From: Sphingorhabdus sp. Alg231-15
GTDB taxonomy: Bacteria; Pseudomonadota; Alphaproteobacteria; Sphingomonadales; Sphingomonadaceae
NCBI RefSeq assembly: GCF_900149705.1
Contig: NZ_LT703001.1
Location: forward strand, 2,046,001-2,110,000
DNA length: 64,000 nucleotides
Direction: 5' to 3'
The translations under genes and the position numbers were made by a program. This document shows, one piece after another, positions 58,766-64,000 of this stretch. Within the stretch, counting starts at the first letter, position 1; each line of letters opens with the position of its first letter. The notes below the pieces were generated by a model. That model searched no databases, was not told the origin of the DNA, and saw only the letters and a program-made list of their open reading frames with translations.

Positions 58766-59713
58766 ATGGCACTCGACGGACAATTGATTTGCATTTTTGG
58801 CGGTGGCGGTTTTCTGGGCCGTTATATTGCGCAGCAGCTTTTATCGCACGGAGCCCGGGTCCGGATAGCCGAACGAGATCCCAAAAATGCCATGCATATC
58901 AAGCCGCTGGGCAATCTGGGGCAAACCCAGTTTGCAAGCGCCGACGTCACCAAAAAGCAGAGTGTTCTCCGCGCTGTACATGGTTGTGATGCGGTCATTA
59001 ATCTGGTGGGCATATTGGATGGAGATTTTGAAACAGTACATGTAACCGGAGCCCGCAATATCGCCGAAGCAGCTTCTTTGGAAGGATGCGGTACGCTGGT
59101 TCAGATGTCCGCTATCGGAGCGGATACAGATTCACCGTCCCGCTATGGCCGCAGCAAGGGTGAAGCAGAGGAAGCCGTGCTGACCGCCTTTCCGAACGCC
59201 ATCGTGATGCGGCCGTCGATCGTGTTTGGCCGTGAGGATCAGTTTATCAACCGCTTTGCCAGCATGATCAAAATGATGCCGATCGTACCAATTATTGGCG
59301 GCGGCACCAATTTTCAGCCAATCTTTGTGGGTGACATTGCGCAGGCTGTAGCGAAGTCCATTGAAAGTCCGGAACAATATGCGGGCCAGATATTTGAGCT
59401 GGGTGGCCCAGAGATTATTAGCATGGGTGATCTGAATCGGCGGATCGCAAAGATGACGAAACGTGATCGCGGATTTGTCGAAATTCCAGATTTTGCGGCG
59501 AAAATCATGGCAACCTGCACCGGCTTTTTGCCAGGCGCCCCGATTACATCCGATCAGTATAGGATGCTGCAAAAGGACAATGTCGTTTCCGATGGCCATG
59601 CTGGGCTAGAGGCATTTGGTGTTACACCGACACCGCTGGCCTCCGTCGCGCGTGGATGGATGGAAAAATATATTGCTCATGGTCGGTTCGGTGCCCGCGC
59701 AAAAGCGAGTTAG
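58766..59713 (+). CDS. NDUFA9-like NAD(P)-binding oxidoreductase
   Basis: 315 residues, Rossmann fold with FGGGGFLGRYIAQQLLSHGA at the start, then DVTKKQSVLRAVHGCDAVIN, LVGI and YGRSKGEAEE (near 135) where an SDR would have the Tyr/Lys pair. Resembles the atypical SDR group that includes the complex I accessory protein NDUFA9 and bacterial homologues. Start: ATG at 58766 has CGGA at good spacing; ATG at 58745 is an alternative. Converges with uppP, 12 bp apart. Confidence 0.82.
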   Translation: MALDGQLICIFGGGGFLGRYIAQQLLSHGARVRIAERDPKNAMHIKPLGNLGQTQFASADVTKKQSVLRAVHGCDAVINLVGILDGDFETVHVTGARNIAEAASLEGCGTLVQMSAIGADTDSPSRYGRSKGEAEEAVLTAFPNAIVMRPSIVFGREDQFINRFASMIKMMPIVPIIGGGTNFQPIFVGDIAQAVAKSIESPEQYAGQIFELGGPEIISMGDLNRRIAKMTKRDRGFVEIPDFAAKIMATCTGFLPGAPITSDQYRMLQKDNVVSDGHAGLEAFGVTPTPLASVARGWMEKYIAHGRFGARAKAS

Positions 59714-59725
59714 TTCAGACCAGTT

Positions 59726-60520
59726 CTAGAACCAGATAAGCAGTGCGGCACCCATCGCAACGCGGTAGACAACAAACACCATCATCGATGCCTTCCGCAG
59801 GAATTGCATCAGAAATGTCATCGTTGCAAAGGCAGCAACGAAGGTTAGCGCTCCGGTGATCAGTGCCTCCTTGAGCAGCTCGCCGCTAGCTTCCAGCAAG
59901 TCCGGCACTATCAAGATGCCAGCTCCAGCAACGGCTGGAATTGACAGCAGGAAAGAAAAGCGCGCTGATTCGACGCGGCTGTAACCCAAAAACCGGGCTG
60001 CGGTCATCGTGACGCCTGATCGACTGGTACCCGGAATCAACGCCAGGGCCTGGGCAAGACCAACGATAAGCCCATCCTTTAGCGTCATGTCTTCAAAAGA
60101 TTTCACCTGCCGCCCAATCCGGTCAGCAACACCAAGAAGCACCCCGTAGATAATCAGGTTGATGCCAACCAGTGTTGTGCTGCGGAAGCCTTCTAGATAG
60201 CCGCCGGTTTTCAGAAAGAGCCCGACGACTACAGCGGGAATTGTTCCGATGACGATCCACCAGAGCAAACGCCTTTCAGCATCCGCCTTGCCAATACCTA
60301 TTGTGGCAAAACCGCCCCTGCCAAGCGCAACCACATCCTTGAAAAAATAAGTGATGATCGCAAGCAGGGAACCAACATGAACTGCAATGTCTATCATCGG
60401 CCCCTGATCAGCATAGCCAGTAAAAACAGGGAGCAATATAAGATGTCCGGACGACGAAATTGGCAAAAATTCGGTAACGCCTTGCACTACGGCGAGGAGC
60501 AGCATTTGAATGAATGTCAT
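59726..60520 (-). CDS. uppP: Undecaprenyl-diphosphatase UppP (BacA)
   Basis: 264 residues, eight hydrophobic segments. Family signatures: QGVTEFLPISSSGHLILLP (near residue 14-32) and ALIPGTSRSGVTMTAARFLG (near 160-180), which carry the catalytic Glu, Ser and Arg. It dephosphorylates undecaprenyl diphosphate at the periplasmic face so the carrier can be reused for peptidoglycan and surface glycan synthesis. Confidence 0.96.
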   Translation of the reverse strand: MTFIQMLLLAVVQGVTEFLPISSSGHLILLPVFTGYADQGPMIDIAVHVGSLLAIITYFFKDVVALGRGGFATIGIGKADAERRLLWWIVIGTIPAVVVGLFLKTGGYLEGFRSTTLVGINLIIYGVLLGVADRIGRQVKSFEDMTLKDGLIVGLAQALALIPGTSRSGVTMTAARFLGYSRVESARFSFLLSIPAVAGAGILIVPDLLEASGELLKEALITGALTFVAAFATMTFLMQFLRKASMMVFVVYRVAMGAALLIWF

Positions 60521-60794
60521 GATGGGATCCGGATCGACTGAAGGAAATGCACTTATAGGGGCGCCATCTCGTTTTGTCGTTGATGATTTTAGGTCCGGTA
60601 TGAGACTTTTATCAATATCCTTTGCCGGAGAATGGGCGCTAAAATTAGCGAAACATGTTATATAGGTCAGTATTGCTGCCTTATATATGCATTTTTTCGT
60701 GACTCTGCTCAGCTTTTCGACTATCGCCAGCCCAACGCCCGCTCACGACGGCTGGCTCACCTTAATCGAAAAATACAAGAAACGAGCAACCTGC

Positions 60795-62249
60795 ATGCCA
60801 AAAGGCACGAAAAAATTAGACATGTTGAAATTTGTCAATACAGGACAAACTTATCCCGAAAAGCGTGAACCAACCCTTCGTTCCGAGGATTTTCAGGAGA
60901 TTGCCGACCGTTATGCACCAGAAAAGGCTGCGGAACAGGCCGCTCGCTGCTCGCAATGCGGTGTGCCTTATTGTTCGACCCACTGTCCGTTGCACAATCA
61001 CATTCCGGACTGGCTGCGTCTGACCGCTGAAGGCCGGGTGCGTGAAGCCTATGAAATGTCGAATCTGACATCAACTATGCCAGAGATTTGCGGACGGATC
61101 TGCCCACAGGATCGATTATGCGAAGGCAATTGCGTGATCGAGTTTTCCGGTCACGGTGCCGTAACCATTGGCGCGGTGGAGAAATATATAACCGACACCG
61201 CCTGGGAAGAAGGTTGGGTTGAACCGCTAGTCGCTGGAAAATCGCGTGGCCAGTCCGTTGGTATTATCGGCGCCGGTCCGGCGGGCCTGACCGCTGGCGA
61301 ATATTTGCGCGTCGCTGGCTATGACGTTCATATATATGATCGCCATGACCGCGCCGGTGGGTTGCTGACATATGGTATTCCCGGCTTCAAGCTGGAAAAG
61401 GATGTCATCATGCGGCGGATTCAGCGGTTGAAGGATGGTGGAATTCATTTCCATGAGAATTTTGAAGTCGGCAAGGACGCCACCTTGGATAAACTGCGCG
61501 ACAAGCATGACGCCATATTGATCGCCACTGGCGTGTACAAAGCCCGCGAAATTAAAATGCCAGGTGTCGGCGCGCCGGGCGTTGAGGAAGCGCTGGCTTT
61601 TCTTACGGCCTCCAACCGCAAAAGCTTTGGCGATGATGTCCCGGATTTTGACAATGGCCGCTTCAACGCTGAAGGCAAAAATGTCGTTGTCATCGGTGGC
61701 GGTGATACCGCCATGGACTGCGTCCGCACCTCGGTGCGGCAAGGCGCAAAATCGGTAAAATGCCTCTATCGCCGTGACCGCAGCAACATGCCCGGATCCC
61801 AGAATGAAGTGAAAAATGCCGAAGAGGAAGGCGTGGAATTTGTGTGGCTCTCCGCACCGAAGGCGGTGGAAGGCACCAACCATGCGACAGCCGTGAAAGC
61901 GACCAAGATGCGTCTGGGTGCGCCCGATGCGAGCGGCCGCCGCGCGCCAGAGGTACAGCCCGACAGTGATTTTACGCTGGAGGCCGATCTGGTAATCAAG
62001 GCCCTGGGCTTTGACGCCGAAGAGCTGCCCAGCCTGTTCGACTGCCCCGATCTCAGCGTGACCCGCTGGGGTACTTTGCGAGTCGATCACAAGAGCATGA
62101 TGACCAATCTCGACGGTGTTTTCGCGGCGGGAGATATTGTTCGCGGAGCAAGCCTTGTGGTATGGGGTATCCGGGACGGTCGCGATGTGACCGAGCATAT
62201 GCACAAATTTTTGCGTGAAAAAGCAAAGGCGGAGAAACAGGCCGCTTAA
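60795..62249 (+). CDS. gltD: Glutamate synthase small subunit GltD
   Basis: 484 residues from the ATG at 60795 (MPKGTKKLDMLKF); the frame is open 36 codons further up with a hydrophobic but unlikely start, and ATG 60822 is another choice. Cysteine clusters for iron-sulfur binding: CSQCGVPYCSTHCP and CGRICPQDRLCEGNC. FAD site IIGAGPAGLTAGEYL, NADPH site VVIGGGDTAMDC, and a C-terminal GVFAAGDIVRGASLV. It feeds electrons from NADPH to GltB for glutamate production from glutamine and 2-oxoglutarate. gltB follows after one unrelated gene. Confidence 0.95.
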   Translation: MPKGTKKLDMLKFVNTGQTYPEKREPTLRSEDFQEIADRYAPEKAAEQAARCSQCGVPYCSTHCPLHNHIPDWLRLTAEGRVREAYEMSNLTSTMPEICGRICPQDRLCEGNCVIEFSGHGAVTIGAVEKYITDTAWEEGWVEPLVAGKSRGQSVGIIGAGPAGLTAGEYLRVAGYDVHIYDRHDRAGGLLTYGIPGFKLEKDVIMRRIQRLKDGGIHFHENFEVGKDATLDKLRDKHDAILIATGVYKAREIKMPGVGAPGVEEALAFLTASNRKSFGDDVPDFDNGRFNAEGKNVVVIGGGDTAMDCVRTSVRQGAKSVKCLYRRDRSNMPGSQNEVKNAEEEGVEFVWLSAPKAVEGTNHATAVKATKMRLGAPDASGRRAPEVQPDSDFTLEADLVIKALGFDAEELPSLFDCPDLSVTRWGTLRVDHKSMMTNLDGVFAAGDIVRGASLVVWGIRDGRDVTEHMHKFLREKAKAEKQAA

Positions 62250-62283
62250 TCCCCTCTTTTGATCACTCAGTTCGGAGTACATA

Positions 62284-63171
62284 ATGAAAAATTTCTTTGC
62301 GATTACCGTGAGTTCATTCGCCTTGGCCTTCAGTGTTCCTGCCGCCGCACAAGATACGGATGCAACGACAGCTGCCGCTGAAACCGAAGCACAGCCTATC
62401 GATCCGGTGCGTTTGGAAGCCGCTAAGAAAACCGTCGACTATCTCTTTCCTCTCGGCACCTACGAGCGGATGATGAAGGGCACGATGGACCAGATGATGA
62501 GTCAAATGATGGCTAGTATGGGCAATATGCGCATGGGTGATCTGGCCGGCGCTGGCGGTGTCTCTCGCGGTGATATCCCGGATGGACTAGGTGACAAGAC
62601 ACTGGCCGAGATGGCAACCGAAATGGACCCGCACTACCAAGAGCGGACGCAAATCTCGACCAAGGTGATCATGGACGAAATGGTAGACCTGATGATCGGT
62701 ATGGAGCCAGCGGTTCGCGGAGCGCTGACTAACATATATGCCCGCAAATTTTCCGTCGGCCAACTCACCGAAATGAACGGATTTTTCGCCACCGATACCG
62801 GCAGCGCCTTCGCACGGGACTATATGATGGTCTTTGTCGATCCGGAAATGATGCAATCGATGATGACCATGGTCCCAGAGATGATGCAGGCGATGCCCGA
62901 GATTATGAAGAAGGTCGAGGAAGCCACCGCCCATCTGCCATCCGTAAAGGTGACCGGGAACGACCCTTTCGGCTCTGTCGAGAATATTATCGAAAGCAGC
63001 GAAAATTCTGACGATGGAACAAATTGGGAAGACCCCGATAACTGGTCGGCTGAAGATCGGGAACTGGTCAACAAACTCAGTACCGATTCCGATACCGCGT
63101 TTGAAAAATATTATGAGGCGCTGGAACAGGCGCAAAAAAATGCCAAGGCAAAAATGGCTGAAAAGAAATAG
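62284..63171 (+). CDS. DUF2059-domain secreted protein
   Basis: 295 residues with a signal peptide (cut probably after SVPAAAQ, residue ~23). The middle (about 100-200) matches DUF2059: VDLMIGMEPAVRGAL, then YARKFSVGQLTEMNGFFATDTGSAF. Residues 60-90 and 185-220 are remarkably Met-rich (MMKGTMDQMMSQMMASMGNM, then MMQSMMTMVPEMMQAMPEIM). Acidic, Lys-rich C terminus. Periplasmic, function unknown. It sits between gltD (34 bp) and gltB (47 bp), so it is probably co-expressed with glutamate synthase. The Met clusters could bind copper or simply be amphipathic. Confidence 0.82.
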   Translation: MKNFFAITVSSFALAFSVPAAAQDTDATTAAAETEAQPIDPVRLEAAKKTVDYLFPLGTYERMMKGTMDQMMSQMMASMGNMRMGDLAGAGGVSRGDIPDGLGDKTLAEMATEMDPHYQERTQISTKVIMDEMVDLMIGMEPAVRGALTNIYARKFSVGQLTEMNGFFATDTGSAFARDYMMVFVDPEMMQSMMTMVPEMMQAMPEIMKKVEEATAHLPSVKVTGNDPFGSVENIIESSENSDDGTNWEDPDNWSAEDRELVNKLSTDSDTAFEKYYEALEQAQKNAKAKMAEKK

Positions 63172-63218
63172 ACCGCGACGTCGTTCCGGTTGTTTCCCTT
63201 AACTGAAGTGAAAAAATA

Positions 63219-64000
63219 ATGACATACTACCCAACGCCCGAGCACAAACGCCTTGCCGAAACCGGCATGTATCGGCCCGAATTTGAGTCCGATGCCTGCG
63301 GTGTCGGTCTGGTTGCGGCAACCGATGGCAAACCGTCACGGCGGGTCGTATCCTCGGCAATTGATGCATTGAAAGCGGTTTGGCATCGCGGAGCGGTAGA
63401 TGCCGATGGCATGACTGGTGACGGGGCCGGGTTGCATGTTGATTTGCCCGAGCGTTTCTTTGACGATGCGATTGCCGATAGCGGCCATAAAGTCATGCCT
63501 AACCGACTGGCCGTGGGCATGATTTTCCTGCCGCGCACGGACCTCAGTGCACAGGAAACCTGCCGGACAATTGTTGAAGCCGAGATTATCGAAGCGGGTT
63601 ACAAGATTTATGGCTGGCGGCAAGTGCCCGTCGACGTGTCCGTCATCGGTGTGAAGGCGCAAAATACCCGTCCGGAGATTGAGCAGATCATGATCGCCGG
63701 TCCGCTGCCGGATCGCCAGAGTGCACAGGAGTTTGAAAAAAACCTCTATCTCATTCGCCGTCGGATCGAGAAGAAGGTGGTAGCGGCACAAATTCACGAT
63801 TTCTATGTCTGCAGCCTGTCCTGTCGCTCGATCATCTATAAGGGTCTGTTCCTCGCGGAATCATTGTCCGTCTTTTATCCGGACCTGACCGACGAGCGTT
63901 TTGAAAGTCGCGTTGCGATCTTCCATCAGCGCTATTCGACCAATACATTCCCCCAATGGTGGCTGGCCCAGCCGTTCCGGACGCTTGCCCATAATGGTGA
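63219..64000 (+). CDS. gltB: Glutamate synthase large subunit GltB, N-terminal part
   Basis: 260 codons of a usual ~1,500, cut by the window end. The N-terminal nucleophile Cys is C27 in SDACGVGLVA, after a 26-residue propeptide that should be removed. The glutamine amidotransferase domain follows (AVWHRGAVDADGMTGDGAGL, then YVCSLSCRSIIYKGLF, then FHQRYSTNTFPQW). Makes glutamate with GltD. The ATG at 63219 has only a weak ribosome site (GAAGTG). Confidence 0.95.
   Translation, partial: MTYYPTPEHKRLAETGMYRPEFESDACGVGLVAATDGKPSRRVVSSAIDALKAVWHRGAVDADGMTGDGAGLHVDLPERFFDDAIADSGHKVMPNRLAVGMIFLPRTDLSAQETCRTIVEAEIIEAGYKIYGWRQVPVDVSVIGVKAQNTRPEIEQIMIAGPLPDRQSAQEFEKNLYLIRRRIEKKVVAAQIHDFYVCSLSCRSIIYKGLFLAESLSVFYPDLTDERFESRVAIFHQRYSTNTFPQWWLAQPFRTLAHNG

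Overview
The window looks like the chromosome of a free-living alphaproteobacterium of the order Sphingomonadales (close to Sphingopyxis, Sphingorhabdus or Parasphingorhabdus, judged from gene content and protein style only). Supporting signs are the mdh/sucD/sucA/sucB/lpd block, alphaproteobacterial GroEL and SdhB, a HrcA/CIRCE-controlled groESL, a SigF/NrsF pair, and sphingomonad-type hypothetical proteins. I saw no tRNA, rRNA, CRISPR array, transposase or phage gene.

Layout. 1-5 kb (mostly minus strand): partial L-serine dehydratase, a DUF885 lipoprotein peptidase, groEL and groES with terminator, CIRCE and promoter. 5.3-9 kb (plus): a complete bufferin metal-stress operon (precursor BufA1, maturase BufB, partner BufC, DoxX protein BufD) followed by its probable regulators, ECF sigma SigF and membrane anti-sigma NrsF; a SigF-type promoter GTAACC-N16-CGAA lies before bufA. 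9-11 kb: SppA and a TRIC-type channel. 11.5-21.6 kb (minus): mdh, an unknown 168-residue gene, sucD, sucA, sucB and lpd, then amidase, PepSY and TRIC genes. sucC is absent from this block. 22-27 kb: a DUF7064/7065-like protein plus a phosphotransferase, zapE, a thioesterase, and sdhB without the other sdh genes.

27-32.6 kb: a CDP-alcohol phosphotransferase, HIT protein, two nucleotidyltransferases, a flippase and an esterase, which together suggest synthesis and export of a phospho-alcohol-decorated lipid or glycan. 32.5-38 kb: an inverted-repeat element, an HTH protein, an ArsR/SRPBCC pair that is probably leaderless and autoregulated, SDR and MaoC enzymes, and a wax ester synthase/DGAT with a histone-H1-like tail.

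37.9-58.3 kb (minus): the most striking region, a five-gene operon of about 20 kb. It encodes a 4,814-residue surface protein with an LEPR-type N terminus, a DUF4347 domain with a caspase-like His/Cys pair and 40 Ig/cadherin-like repeats; then a TolC-type outer-membrane protein, two HlyD-type adaptors (one with a cytoplasmic domain), and an M50 metalloprotease fused to a HlyD domain. No ABC ATPase or RND pump is encoded. The genes look like a dedicated export, processing and anchoring system for the giant protein that differs from canonical type I secretion.

58.7-64 kb: an NDUFA9-like oxidoreductase, UppP, and the glutamate synthase genes gltD and gltB (partial) separated by a DUF2059 gene.
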